NCBI RefSeq assembly: GCF_001957135.1
Contig: NZ_MPHK01000027.1
Location: 1-49,101 of the forward strand
Length of the DNA: 49,101 bases
From: Shewanella sp. UCD-KL21
GTDB taxonomy: Bacteria > Pseudomonadota > Gammaproteobacteria > Enterobacterales > Shewanellaceae
Direction: 5' to 3'
Below the pieces are notes generated by a model. That model saw nothing but the letters and a program-made list of their open reading frames with translations, ran no database searches and was not told the origin of the DNA. Shown piece after piece: positions 1 through 7,984 of the stretch. Made by a program: the position numbers and the translations under genes. Every line of letters starts with the position of its first letter. Position 1 is the stretch's first letter.

Positions 1-230
1 GGGGGAATAAGTTTAACCTCATGACCGAGGGCTTGGCATTTTCTTGCCAACCAGTGGGAACCACCACATGATTCCATTGCTATCATCGTTTGAGGTGTTT
101 GCGCTAAAAATTGAATAAGTTTTAAACGGCTTAAGTGTTGACGAAATTGTTCACGACCAGTGTGATCATGCCCAACAAGGTGAAAAGAAGATTTGCCTAA
201 ATCGATTCCAATGACTTTAATAGTAGACAT
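1..230 (-). CDS. IS110-family transposase, N-terminal part (runs off window)
   Basis: The first 76 codons of a minus-strand reading frame begin with ATG at 230 and continue past the left edge. The N-terminus reads MSTIKVIGIDLGKSSFHLVG, followed near residue 60 by AMESCGGSHWLARK. These match the RuvC-like DEDD recombinase fold of IS110 elements, where the Asp of GID and the Glu of AMESCG are the first two acidic catalytic residues. The family cuts and joins DNA guided by an element-encoded RNA. Only about 116 bp separate the start codon from the pgpA stop. A long upstream non-coding RNA region, as in the IS110 subgroup, is therefore unlikely here; an IS1111-type layout with the RNA downstream would lie outside the window. 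Whether the copy is intact cannot be judged. Confidence 0.85.
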   Translation of the reverse strand, partial: MSTIKVIGIDLGKSSFHLVGHDHTGREQFRQHLSRLKLIQFLAQTPQTMIAMESCGGSHWLARKCQALGHEVKLIP

Positions 231-293
231 GATGGTTCGCCTCTTTGATTGCCAAACTCTAAGTTTAGCTTAGGGGTGAGGCGGACCATCTAA

Positions 294-319
294 TTAAGCC
301 CACTATGAAGTGGGCTTAA
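294..319. terminator. Perfect inverted repeat between IS110 gene and pgpA
   Basis: TTAAGCCCACT (294-304) pairs perfectly with AGTGGGCTTAA (309-319) around a 4-base loop. It lies 28 bp beyond the pgpA stop on the minus strand, where the nrdR-to-pgpA transcripts should end. No clear T-run follows on either strand, so it may be a weak terminator, a RNA-stabilising hairpin, or a palindrome at or near the IS110 insertion site. Confidence 0.5.
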
Positions 320-346
320 CGTTTAAAGGGATTAAAGTATCATTGG

Positions 347-838
347 TTAAATATAATAAGCCAACAACTGTAAACAAATTAACGAGAAAATCCCCGCTAA
401 TACATCATCAATCATAATCCCAAAACCGCCATGCACTTTAGCGTCGAGCCAACGAATTGGCCATGGTTTTAAAATATCGAAAAAACGAAATAATCCAAAA
501 CCAACCACTAACCAAATTACCCCAGCTGGGGCGGCAATCATGGTGATCATTAAGCCTGCGACTTCATCCCACACAATAGCGCCATGATCATGTACGCCCA
601 TATCTTTAGCCGCTTTATCACAAATATAAATACCGACAAGGCAGCTAATTAGCGTGATAAAAATAAAAGCCGGTAGGCTTAAAAAGCTCATCAAGTACAC
701 AATCGGCACTGCGGCAAGGGTACCAAAGGTGCCCGGGGCTTTGGCGGCTAAGCCACTCCCAAACCCTAATGCTAAAAAGTGTACAGGGTTTGTTAAGGTT
801 AATTTCTTAACGGCTGGATCGGTTGAAATAAACTTCAT
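347..838 (-). CDS. pgpA: Phosphatidylglycerophosphatase A
   Basis: PgpA (163 aa) removes the phosphate from phosphatidylglycerophosphate in the inner membrane, giving phosphatidylglycerol. The family is recognised from the N-terminal segment HFLALGFGSGLAAKAPGTFG, the acidic VWDEVAG motif, and GLFRFFDILKPWPIRWLD, followed by IDDVLAGIFSLICL near the C-terminus. Several hydrophobic stretches fit an integral membrane protein. The ATG overlaps the thiL stop by one base (TAATG), so the two genes are translationally coupled. It is the last gene of the leftward block, and its order after nusB and thiL is the same as in Escherichia coli. The identification is secure. Confidence 0.95.
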   Translation of the reverse strand: MKFISTDPAVKKLTLTNPVHFLALGFGSGLAAKAPGTFGTLAAVPIVYLMSFLSLPAFIFITLISCLVGIYICDKAAKDMGVHDHGAIVWDEVAGLMITMIAAPAGVIWLVVGFGLFRFFDILKPWPIRWLDAKVHGGFGIMIDDVLAGIFSLICLQLLAYYI

Positions 839-1794
839 TAGAAATGCTCAAAACTGTTTTTTTGTAGCTCAAAAGGTTTGCCATTAGACACTAAGCGTAA
901 CTTATCGCCGGCACAAATTTGACCTACTTTGACAAATTTAACCCCTGCGTGGATCAGTGCAATATCCAAAGCGCCACGTTGAGATTCGGGTACAGTAAAC
1001 ATTAACTCATAATCTTCGCCACCAGTTAACGCATAACTAATTGCTTCATCAGGGCTCAATGATGCTTGTAATGATCCCGATAGCGGTAATTCATTCACAT
1101 CAATAATCGCACCAACATTGGATCCCTTTAGAACGTGCTGAATATCAGAAAATAAACCGTCAGATAAATCAATGGCACTGGTTGCTAAGGAGCGCAGCGC
1201 TTGACCCGCTAGTATTCTAGGCGTTGGATGATAGTGACGGTTAATTAAAAATTCTTTATCTTGCTGGCCGACTTCTTTTTTGCCCAACAGGATATCAAGC
1301 CCAAGGGCTGAGTCACCCAAAGTGCCGGTAACATACACCCAGTCACCAATATTCGCGCCACTACGGGTTAATGCTTTACCCGTTGGCACTTGACCATGAA
1401 TAGTAATATTGATGCAGCGAGGCCCACGGGTGGTATCACCACCGATCAGGCTAACACTGTAATATTCAGCCGCTTCAAAAAGCCCCTGGCTAAATTGCGC
1501 TAACCAGTCATTATCAACATCTGGCAAAGTCAGTGCTAACGTCATCCACGCTGGATCTGCGCCCATGGCTGCAAGATCTGATAAATTAACCGCTACAGAT
1601 TTATAGCCAAGCTCATAAGCTGGCATTGTCGGTAAAAAATGGACATTTTCGACTAAGGTGTCGCAAGATATGGCAATAGATGTGTTTTCCGCCGGTTGGA
1701 CTAACGCACAGTCATCGCCAATGCCTAAATGCACATCTCGACGTTGCTGGCCTTTATCACGGAAAAATTGTTCAATAAGTTGGAATTCTTTCAC
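838..1794 (-). CDS. thiL: Thiamine-monophosphate kinase
   Basis: ThiL phosphorylates thiamine monophosphate with ATP to make the cofactor thiamine diphosphate. Diagnostic segments are GIGDDCALV, ENVHFLP, AVNLSDLAAMGADP, GGDTTRGP and IDLSDGLFSD, the metal- and ATP-binding loops of the PurM/ThiL fold. I place the start at the GTG at 1794 (VKEFQLIEQFF), giving 318 aa, close to the usual length. The reading frame is open to an ATG at 1884, but the extra residues do not resemble the family, and that stretch contains an intrinsic terminator hairpin (1856-1881). No strong ribosome binding site precedes the GTG, so the exact start is less certain than the identity. The stop overlaps the pgpA start. 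Confidence 0.93.
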   Translation of the reverse strand: MKEFQLIEQFFRDKGQQRRDVHLGIGDDCALVQPAENTSIAISCDTLVENVHFLPTMPAYELGYKSVAVNLSDLAAMGADPAWMTLALTLPDVDNDWLAQFSQGLFEAAEYYSVSLIGGDTTRGPRCINITIHGQVPTGKALTRSGANIGDWVYVTGTLGDSALGLDILLGKKEVGQQDKEFLINRHYHPTPRILAGQALRSLATSAIDLSDGLFSDIQHVLKGSNVGAIIDVNELPLSGSLQASLSPDEAISYALTGGEDYELMFTVPESQRGALDIALIHAGVKFVKVGQICAGDKLRLVSNGKPFELQKNSFEHF

Positions 1795-1855
1795 GATATA
1801 ATCTGGTGCGGATAACCGCCCACCTATTATGTTGTAGAAAAAAGCGTTACATACA

Positions 1856-1881
1856 AAAACGGTATCCGAAGATACCGTTTT
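1856..1881 (-). terminator. Intrinsic terminator after nusB
   Basis: On the minus strand, AAAACGGTATC and GATACCGTTTT form an 11-bp stem closed by a TTCG tetraloop, with a T-rich 3' arm. It begins 7 bases after the nusB stop and lies upstream of the thiL GTG start. thiL and pgpA must therefore be reached by read-through or by their own promoter in 1795-1855, where CATAAT is a weak -10 candidate. Confidence 0.85.
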
Positions 1882-1887
1882 CATTCA

Positions 1888-2292
1888 TTACTTACGAGTA
1901 ACAAGCTTATCTAGCATACCATTGACAAACTTATGACTATCGTCAGCACCAAACGCTTTCGCTAATTCGATACCTTCATTGATGGCCACTTTATATGGCA
2001 CATCTTTACGATAAGTTAATTCATAAGCTGCTAAACGCACAATGGCTTTCTCAACGGGTGATACATCTTCAATATCACGATCTAAATGAGGCTTTAGCAG
2101 ATCATCAAGTTGAGTTGCTTTCGTGGCTACACCTGATAGCAATTCACGAAAATAAGCTACATCAACACCGTTAATGTTTTGCTCAGTTAAAAATTCATGT
2201 TCAACATCAGCAACATTGTTCTTGCTTAACTGCCATGAATAAATAGCTTGAACAGCTAAACGGCGTGCCTTACGGCGCTCTGAAGGCTTCAT
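1888..2292 (-). CDS. nusB: Transcription antitermination factor NusB
   Basis: NusB (134 aa, family-typical length) is a small all-helical RNA-binding protein. With NusE/S10 it binds boxA and supports antitermination on ribosomal RNA operons. The N-terminus KPSERRKARRLAVQAIYSWQLS and the later segments VSPVEKAIVRLAAYEL and VPYKVAINEGIELAKAFG are characteristic. It starts 14 bp after the ribH stop, in the usual order ribH-nusB. A strong hairpin with a TTCG loop follows its stop almost at once, so at least part of the rib-nusB transcript ends here. Confidence 0.96.
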   Translation of the reverse strand: MKPSERRKARRLAVQAIYSWQLSKNNVADVEHEFLTEQNINGVDVAYFRELLSGVATKATQLDDLLKPHLDRDIEDVSPVEKAIVRLAAYELTYRKDVPYKVAINEGIELAKAFGADDSHKFVNGMLDKLVTRK

Positions 2293-2306
2293 TACTTTTC
2301 CTACTA

Positions 2307-2786
2307 CTATACCAACTGTTGTTCTAATTCTTGCAGAACGTTAACCATTTCAAGCAAGCCAAGTGCAGCTTCAGTGCCCTTGTTACCTGCTTTAGTACCA
2401 GAGCGTTCAATTGCTTGCTCAATGGTATCTGTGGTTAACACGCCAAATGAAACAGGAATATCATACTCTAAAGCGACTTGAGCAAGACCCTTGTTACATT
2501 CACCTGCAACTAAATCAAAATGCGGAGTACCACCACGAATTACTGCACCTAGTGCAACAATACCGTCAAACTTTCCACTTGCAGCAATTCGACGTGCAGC
2601 CAGCGGTAATTCAACAGCGCCAGGAACACGAACAACAGTAATGTTGTCATCATTAACCTGACCTAAACGTTTTAGTGTGTCTATTGCGCCATCAAGCAGA
2701 CTCTCAACAAGAAAACTGTTGAAACGCGATACTACGATCGCCACTTTGGCATTTTTTGCTTCGATATTACCTTCAACTACGATCAT
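2307..2786 (-). CDS. ribH: 6,7-dimethyl-8-ribityllumazine synthase
   Basis: RibH condenses 5-amino-6-ribitylamino-uracil with dihydroxybutanone phosphate to lumazine, the penultimate step of riboflavin synthesis. Recognisable segments are VAIVVSRFNSFLVESLLDGA, VVRVPGAVELPLAARR, ALGAVIRGGTPHFDLVAGE and SFGVLTTDTIEQAIERSGTKAGNKG. I start it at the ATG at 2786 (MIVVEGNIEAKNAK), preceded by AGGTAAG, giving 159 aa. The open frame continues to 2852, but those 22 extra residues are not family-like. It lies between ribBX upstream and nusB downstream. Confidence 0.95.
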   Translation of the reverse strand: MIVVEGNIEAKNAKVAIVVSRFNSFLVESLLDGAIDTLKRLGQVNDDNITVVRVPGAVELPLAARRIAASGKFDGIVALGAVIRGGTPHFDLVAGECNKGLAQVALEYDIPVSFGVLTTDTIEQAIERSGTKAGNKGTEAALGLLEMVNVLQELEQQLV

Positions 2787-2890
2787 TATCTTACCTAAAT
2801 TAGCTAAAGCACCCGGCTCTGGGCAAAAGTGGCGGTATAATACCACAGCCAAATGCCCTGAGTCCTGTGCAATTAATGATAAATGTTAAC

Positions 2891-2907
2891 TTCACTAAAT
2901 TAGTGAA
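2891..2907. other. Palindrome between ribBX and ribH
   Basis: TTCACTAA (2891-2898) and TTAGTGAA (2900-2907) form an 8-bp inverted repeat with a single central base, abutting the ribBX stop. There is no T-run, so it is not an obvious terminator. It may be an operator-like palindrome or an RNA-processing hairpin. Confidence 0.3.
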
Positions 2908-4011
2908 TTATTCTGCTATATAATCAGTTACTTCTAAACCGAATCCCGATAAAGAATGATAACGCTTGGGTGAACTTAATAAACGCATTTTGCTCACACC
3001 TAAATTTGAAAGAATTTGCGAGCCAACACCCACTTGGCGCGAGGTCCCTTGCCATTTGGCTGCTGTAGGTGCTTGACCGTTATCTTCCGCTTCAAAGGCT
3101 TTAACCTTGGCGAGCATGTCACTTGAATGCTCGTGATTCGCCAACAGTACTAATACACCACCATCTGATGCAATACGCTCCATGGCTTTTTCAAGTGGCC
3201 AGCTACGTTTTTGATCGCGCTCAGAATGAAATAAGTCATTAAAGGTGTTTTGTAAATGTACCCGCACTAGGCAGTTTTCTTCAACGTCACCTTTCAATAA
3301 AGCATAGTGTAGCTGATTATCAATGGTGTCTCTGAAAGTCACCATATTGAACTCACCAAAACGCGTTGGCAGTTTACATTCAGCTTCACGTACAACAGTG
3401 GTTTCTTTGGTGTTACGGTATTCAATTAAATCGGCAATTGTGCCCATTTTAATGCCGTGTTTTTCACTGAAGATTTCAAGATCTGGACAACGGGCCATGG
3501 TGCCGTCATCATTTAGAATTTCAACGATCACGCCAGATGGCTCACAGCCAGCAAGACGGGCTAAATCACAACCCGCTTCTGTGTGACCTGCGCGAATTAG
3601 CACCCCGCCGTCTTGTGCCATCAGTGGAAAAATATGGCCAGGCTGAACTAAATCTGATGCTTTAGCATCTTTAGCTACAGCCGCTTGAACGGTTACAGCG
3701 CGATCATGGGCTGAAATGCCGGTTGTGACACCCGTTGCCGCTTCAATGGAAACGGTAAAATTAGTTGAGAACTGAGCATTGTTGTTGGTAACCATTAATG
3801 GCAAGTTCAGTTGCTGACAACGCTCTTTAGTCATGGTTTGGCAAATCAGTCCACGGCCGAAGGTCGCCATAAAGTTAATGGCCTCTGGCGTCACCTTATC
3901 GGCCGCCATAATAAGATCACCTTCGTTCTCTCTATCTTCATCGTCCATCAAGATAACCATCTTACCTTGACGAATGTCTTCTATGATCTCTTCTATACTA
4001 TGTAATGCCAT
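2908..4011 (-). CDS. ribBA: 3,4-dihydroxy-2-butanone-4-phosphate synthase with degenerate GTP cyclohydrolase II-like domain (RibBX type)
   Basis: The N-terminal domain (about residues 1-200) is a complete RibB: DDEDRENEGDLIMAAD, the catalytic loop after ATFGRGLICQ, and the RAGHTEAGCDLARLAG segment. It makes the four-carbon riboflavin precursor from ribulose 5-phosphate. The C-terminal domain (about 205-367) has the outline of RibA, ending in GVGSQILSNLGVSKMRLL. However, the zinc-binding RCDCG is replaced by SERDQKR and the RQEGRG loop by LANHEHSS. GTP cyclohydrolase II activity is therefore not expected. Domain fusions of this kind are the known RibBX variant of Proteobacteria, so a separate ribA should exist elsewhere in the genome. 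Upstream neighbours are ribE and ribD. Confidence 0.92.
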   Translation of the reverse strand: MALHSIEEIIEDIRQGKMVILMDDEDRENEGDLIMAADKVTPEAINFMATFGRGLICQTMTKERCQQLNLPLMVTNNNAQFSTNFTVSIEAATGVTTGISAHDRAVTVQAAVAKDAKASDLVQPGHIFPLMAQDGGVLIRAGHTEAGCDLARLAGCEPSGVIVEILNDDGTMARCPDLEIFSEKHGIKMGTIADLIEYRNTKETTVVREAECKLPTRFGEFNMVTFRDTIDNQLHYALLKGDVEENCLVRVHLQNTFNDLFHSERDQKRSWPLEKAMERIASDGGVLVLLANHEHSSDMLAKVKAFEAEDNGQAPTAAKWQGTSRQVGVGSQILSNLGVSKMRLLSSPKRYHSLSGFGLEVTDYIAE

Positions 4012-4095
4012 TGCTAAGACCTTTATATTGTTATGTCTATATCAGCGATATAGAGTAAATATGCTCGGGTAATAATATTTACCAGTAATAATCAG

Positions 4096-4752
4096 TTATC
4101 GCATAAATCCAGCACTTGCCAACAATTCCATTGTCACACCACCTTCAGTGGCTGGCTTTTGTTCTACTTTCATTAAGCGTTCAAGATAACGTGCAATAAG
4201 GTCAACTTCGATGTTGACGCTATGACCCGCTTGTAAATCTAATAAGGTGGTTTCAGCTGCGGTGTGGGGCACTATGGTTAATCTGAATCTGTGCTGATCA
4301 ACTTCGTTTACCGTTAAGCTAACGCCATCAATGGTTATCGAGCCTTTATGGGCAATATAACGAGCTAGCTCAGCGGGAGCTGCCAGCCAAAACTCAATGG
4401 CTTGGCCACGTACAAGGCGCTGCTCCACAGTGGCAATACCATCCACATGGCCGCTGACCATATGGCCGCCTAATCGGGTCGTTGGGGTCACCGCTTTTTC
4501 AAGGTTTACTTTTTGACCGACGTTATATTTAGCAAAACCAGTTAAAGCAACGGTTTCAGCAGAAATATCTGCAACATAACCATCTGCTAAACATTGCACT
4601 ACGGTTAAACACACCCCATTAGTGGCAATACTGTCACCCAGTTTTACATCGCTTAAGTCGAGCTTGCCACTGGCTACTGTCAAACGAATGTCATCGCCCT
4701 TACGCTCAACTTTTCTTAATGTACCTAGTGCTTCAATAATCCCAGTAAACAT
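4096..4752 (-). CDS. ribE: Riboflavin synthase, alpha chain
   Basis: This enzyme (218 aa; ribC in E. coli naming) dismutates two lumazine molecules into riboflavin. Two tandem lumazine-binding barrels are visible. The first starts MFTGIIEALGTLRKV and contains SIATNGVCLTVV. The second starts near residue 98 with GGHMVSGHVDG and contains SITIDGVSLTVNEV. The C-terminal helix (SVNIEVDLIARYLERLM) is the trimerisation segment. It lies 62 bp after ribD and 84 bp before ribBX, on the same strand. The identification is secure. Confidence 0.95.
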   Translation of the reverse strand: MFTGIIEALGTLRKVERKGDDIRLTVASGKLDLSDVKLGDSIATNGVCLTVVQCLADGYVADISAETVALTGFAKYNVGQKVNLEKAVTPTTRLGGHMVSGHVDGIATVEQRLVRGQAIEFWLAAPAELARYIAHKGSITIDGVSLTVNEVDQHRFRLTIVPHTAAETTLLDLQAGHSVNIEVDLIARYLERLMKVEQKPATEGGVTMELLASAGFMR

Positions 4753-4814
4753 ATTTACTCACTTGTTATCTTTTGGGCCATGCTTAGCATCGACCGATAG
4801 CAGAATTGCGTTAG

Positions 4815-5969
4815 TTAATTCGCTGACGAATTAAGCTTTAAAATCAGTCGTTGGTCTGCACCAATTCTGCGACAATCCGTTAATTGTACATCAGGAATCT
4901 GATCCATAGTTTGATAGTCGTCTAATTGCATCAAATTGCGTCCATGACTACCTAATATTTTCATTGCTTGATACAAATAAAGTGTATCAGCTAATTTAGT
5001 TTGAATAACACTGCCAGCAACGCTCGCACCAGCCTCGACTAACACAGAGTTACAATGCTGGCCTAAGTGTGTAAATAAAGCATGTAAATCAACTCGTCCA
5101 TCGCTATTAGCCGCTATTGTGATAAAGCTAACATGGGACTTAAAATCTTGTTTTACTTCTGCTGGATAGTCGACACAAGACACCAGCAAAATCGGCGTTT
5201 CAATAGTAAACATTTTATAGTCGGCAGTCAGCCTTGCTTTACTATCAAGCACCACCCTTAAAGGTTGTTGCAGCTCACCCTCTGTCAGGCTGTTTTGTAC
5301 ACTAGCCAGTTGCTCATAGCGCACATTCAAAGAGGGGTCGTCAGCTAACACAGTTTCAACCCCAGTCACGAGCGCGCAATGACGGGCGCGTAGCTTTTGT
5401 ACGTCCGCTCTCGCTTCGGGGCCGGTTATCCACTTTGAGACCCCATTCGATAGCGCGGTTTTACCATCCAAACTGGCTGCCAGCTTAATGGTGATTTCAG
5501 GTAAACCCGTGGTCATGCGTTTCATAAAACCGATATTAAGCTGGCTTGCCGCAGCTGTTAGCAAGCCCACATCAACTTGAATACCGGCCTTTTCAAGCAT
5601 ACGCACGCCATTACCCGCCACTTGTGGATTCGCATCCATTTGCGCAATCACTACTCGCTTCACTTTGGCTGCAATTAATGCCTTAGCACATGGCGGGGTT
5701 CGGCCATAATGGCTGCAGGGTTCAAGGGTGACATAGGCTGTAGCTTGGGGGAGTTGCTGTTGTAATTGGCGGGCTTCGACATCTTTTAAGGCGTGAATTT
5801 CGGCGTGGGGGCCACCTGCTTTAATATGATAGCCTTGACCAATGATCTCACCATTGGCGACAATCACACAACCCACATTAGGATTTGGGCGCGTGGTATA
5901 ACGGCCTTTTTCAGCTAATGAAATTGCAAGGCTCATCATTTCTATATCACATTTTGACCACTGAGACAT
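4815..5969 (-). CDS. ribD: Bifunctional riboflavin deaminase/reductase RibD
   Basis: RibD performs the second and third steps of the pyrimidine branch of riboflavin synthesis. The N-terminal cytidine-deaminase-like domain has zinc ligands in HAE (residues 55-57) and in EPCSHYGRTPPC (Cys85 and Cys94). The C-terminal NADPH-dependent reductase domain starts near residue 155 (ITIKLAASLDGKTAL) and includes KWITGPEARADVQKLRARH and VLVEAGASVAGS. Its 384 aa match the usual length. It lies 152 bp downstream of nrdR and upstream of ribE, the standard arrangement. Confidence 0.96.
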   Translation of the reverse strand: MSQWSKCDIEMMSLAISLAEKGRYTTRPNPNVGCVIVANGEIIGQGYHIKAGGPHAEIHALKDVEARQLQQQLPQATAYVTLEPCSHYGRTPPCAKALIAAKVKRVVIAQMDANPQVAGNGVRMLEKAGIQVDVGLLTAAASQLNIGFMKRMTTGLPEITIKLAASLDGKTALSNGVSKWITGPEARADVQKLRARHCALVTGVETVLADDPSLNVRYEQLASVQNSLTEGELQQPLRVVLDSKARLTADYKMFTIETPILLVSCVDYPAEVKQDFKSHVSFITIAANSDGRVDLHALFTHLGQHCNSVLVEAGASVAGSVIQTKLADTLYLYQAMKILGSHGRNLMQLDDYQTMDQIPDVQLTDCRRIGADQRLILKLNSSAN

Positions 5970-6121
5970 ATAGACCTTCTAGAAACTAAAAAGCAGTCAT
6001 GAAGATTCAGAACTGCTAAATAAGGTACATCATTGGCAAGAATGCAAAGTGCCAATAAATGTAAGACAGCAATTAATTAAAGACAGTAATTAATTTAGCT
6101 CAGCAATAAAAGTAAGCTAGA

Positions 6122-6571
6122 TTATTTTTGCAGCTTGGCGATCGCTTCACCGAATTGGGAAACATCTTCAAAGGCGCGATAAACTGAAGCAAAACGGATA
6201 TAGGCAACTTTATCTAGGATCATCAATTGATCCATCATCAAATTACCAATCATCGCCGAATCAATTTCACGCTCACCTGTTGCTCTAAGCGTTGACTTAA
6301 TCTTACTTAATGCTTGCTCAATTTGATCAATTGATACTGGGCGTTTTTCAACAGCCCGAAGCATGCCGCCACGCAGCTTATCTTCATCAAATGGTTGACG
6401 AGTGCCATCTTGCTTGATCACCCTTGGCATGACTAATTCAGCGCCTTCAAAAGTGGTGAAGCGTTCGTGACACTCAGTACATTCCCGGCGACGGCGCACT
6501 TGATGGCCTTCAGCCACGAGTCTTGAATCAATAACTTTCGTATCTGTCGCGCTACAAAATGGGCAATGCAT
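6122..6571 (-). CDS. nrdR: Transcriptional repressor NrdR
   Basis: NrdR represses ribonucleotide reductase operons by binding NrdR boxes when dATP is high. The protein (149 aa) begins MHCPFCSATDTKVIDSRL. The zinc ribbon is CPFC plus ECTECHERF, followed by an ATP-cone domain starting at PRVIKQDGTRQPFDEDKL. I start it at 6571 because of the family N-terminus and a good ribosome binding site (CAGGAG, 5 bases upstream). The open frame extends to 6610, but that extension covers terminator sequence. It is the first gene of the nrdR-ribD-ribE block. Confidence 0.95.
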   Translation of the reverse strand: MHCPFCSATDTKVIDSRLVAEGHQVRRRRECTECHERFTTFEGAELVMPRVIKQDGTRQPFDEDKLRGGMLRAVEKRPVSIDQIEQALSKIKSTLRATGEREIDSAMIGNLMMDQLMILDKVAYIRFASVYRAFEDVSQFGEAIAKLQK

Positions 6572-6593
6572 ATCCGCTCCTGAAATAAAAAAC

Positions 6594-6628
6594 AAAATGG
6601 CCGTAAGCACTCAGTACTTACGACCATT
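6594..6628 (-). terminator. Intrinsic terminator after glyA, just upstream of nrdR
   Basis: On the minus strand, AATGGTCGTAAG (complement of 6617-6628) pairs with CTTACGGCCATT (complement of 6596-6607), with one mismatch and a 9-base loop, followed by TTTTGTTTTTT. It lies about 100 bp past the glyA stop and ends only about 20 bp before the nrdR start codon. It can act as the glyA terminator or as an attenuator ahead of nrdR-rib. Confidence 0.75.
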
Positions 6629-6727
6629 GAAGTTTATCCTATTTACTTTACAAGGTTAACCTTATCGAAAAGATTATCCGCGTAAGTTAAATAGATAATT
6701 GTCTATGTTAATCAATCTCGGTTTACA

Positions 6728-7984
6728 TTAACCGTAAACTGGGAACTTAGCGCACAATTCAAGCACTTGGTTTTTAACGCGCTCAATTGTCGCTTCGTTT
6801 GTGATGTCATCTAACACATCACACATCCAGTTAGTTAACTCTACCGACTCTGTTTCAGTGAAACCGCGGCGAGTAATCGCAGGAGAGCCAATACGTAAAC
6901 CTGACGTCACAAATGGTGAACGTGGGTCATTTGGTACTGAGTTTTTGTTAACTGTGATATTTGCATGACCTAGCGCCGCATCAGCGTCTTTACCAGTAAT
7001 ATCCTTGTTGATTAAATCAAGTAAGAATAAGTGGTTATCAGTACCACCAGAAACAACATTGTAGCCACGCTCAATGAATGTTTTCGCCATCACTTTCGCA
7101 TTAGCAACAACTTGCTCTTGATAAGTGGTAAATTCTGGGTCCAATGCTTCTTTAAATGCTACCGCTTTAGCAGCAATAACGTGCATTAATGGGCCACCTT
7201 GGCCACCTGGGAATACTGCTGAGTTTAGCTTTTTATAGATAGCTTCATCGTTAATGGCAGATAAAATCAAACCACCACGAGGGCCAGCTAGGGTTTTATG
7301 GGTCGTGGTTGTCACAACGTGTGCGTGTGGTAGCGGATTTGGATAGATACCCGCAGCCACAAGACCGGCAACGTGCGCCATATCGACAAATAAGTATGCA
7401 CCCACTTTATCAGCGATTTCGCGGAATTTGCCCCAATCGATAATGCCAGAGTAAGCACTGAAACCGGCGATAATCATTTTTGGTTTATGCTCAACCGCTA
7501 AACGCTCAACTTCTGCATAGTCGATTTTTCCTGTTACTTCATCAATGCCGTACTGAACCGCATTGTATAACTTGCCAGAAAAGCTCACATGTGAACCATG
7601 GGTTAAATGGCCGCCATGAGCAAGGCTCATACCTAAAACAGTATCGCCGCCTTCTAAAAGTGCCATGAATACAGCTGAGTTTGCTTGAGAACCAGAGTGA
7701 GGCTGAACGTTAGCGTATGTCGCGCCAAATAGTTCTTTTGCACGAGAGATAGCTAATTCTTCAGCAATATCCACATGCTCACAACCACCGTAGTAACGCT
7801 TACCAGGGTAACCTTCAGCATACTTATTTGTTAGCTGTGAACCTTGCGCTTCAAGTACACGAGGGCTGGTATAGTTTTCAGAAGCGATGAGCTCGATGTG
7901 CTCTTCTTGACGACGGGTTTCATCTTCAATTGCTGCAAATAGTTGTGGATCATAATCCGCGATATTCATATCTTTTTTCAGCAT
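6728..7984 (-). CDS. glyA: Serine hydroxymethyltransferase
   Basis: GlyA (418 aa) converts serine and tetrahydrofolate into glycine and methylene-tetrahydrofolate in the cytoplasm. The family is clear from ELIASENYTSPRVLEAQGS, NKYAEGYPGKRYYGGCEHVD and PHSGSQANSAVF. The pyridoxal-phosphate lysine is Lys230 in VVTTTTHKTLAGPRGG. The start MLKKDMNIADYDPQLF fits homologues and has GGAG 7 bases upstream. It runs in the same direction as nrdR but is separated from it by a terminator. Confidence 0.97.
   Translation of the reverse strand: MLKKDMNIADYDPQLFAAIEDETRRQEEHIELIASENYTSPRVLEAQGSQLTNKYAEGYPGKRYYGGCEHVDIAEELAISRAKELFGATYANVQPHSGSQANSAVFMALLEGGDTVLGMSLAHGGHLTHGSHVSFSGKLYNAVQYGIDEVTGKIDYAEVERLAVEHKPKMIIAGFSAYSGIIDWGKFREIADKVGAYLFVDMAHVAGLVAAGIYPNPLPHAHVVTTTTHKTLAGPRGGLILSAINDEAIYKKLNSAVFPGGQGGPLMHVIAAKAVAFKEALDPEFTTYQEQVVANAKVMAKTFIERGYNVVSGGTDNHLFLLDLINKDITGKDADAALGHANITVNKNSVPNDPRSPFVTSGLRIGSPAITRRGFTETESVELTNWMCDVLDDITNEATIERVKNQVLELCAKFPVYG

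Noticed and set aside
231..346. Bridge RNA gene for the IS110-type element
   Set aside because: The 116 bp upstream space is short, includes the pgpA-side palindrome, and shows no recognisable two-loop RNA; it may lie outside the window if present.
1795..1884. N-terminal extension of thiL from ATG 1884
   Set aside because: It would place an intrinsic terminator in the coding sequence, and the residues are not family-like.
4012..4095. FMN riboswitch upstream of ribBX
   Set aside because: The 84-bp gap is too short and lacks the conserved RFN-element blocks.
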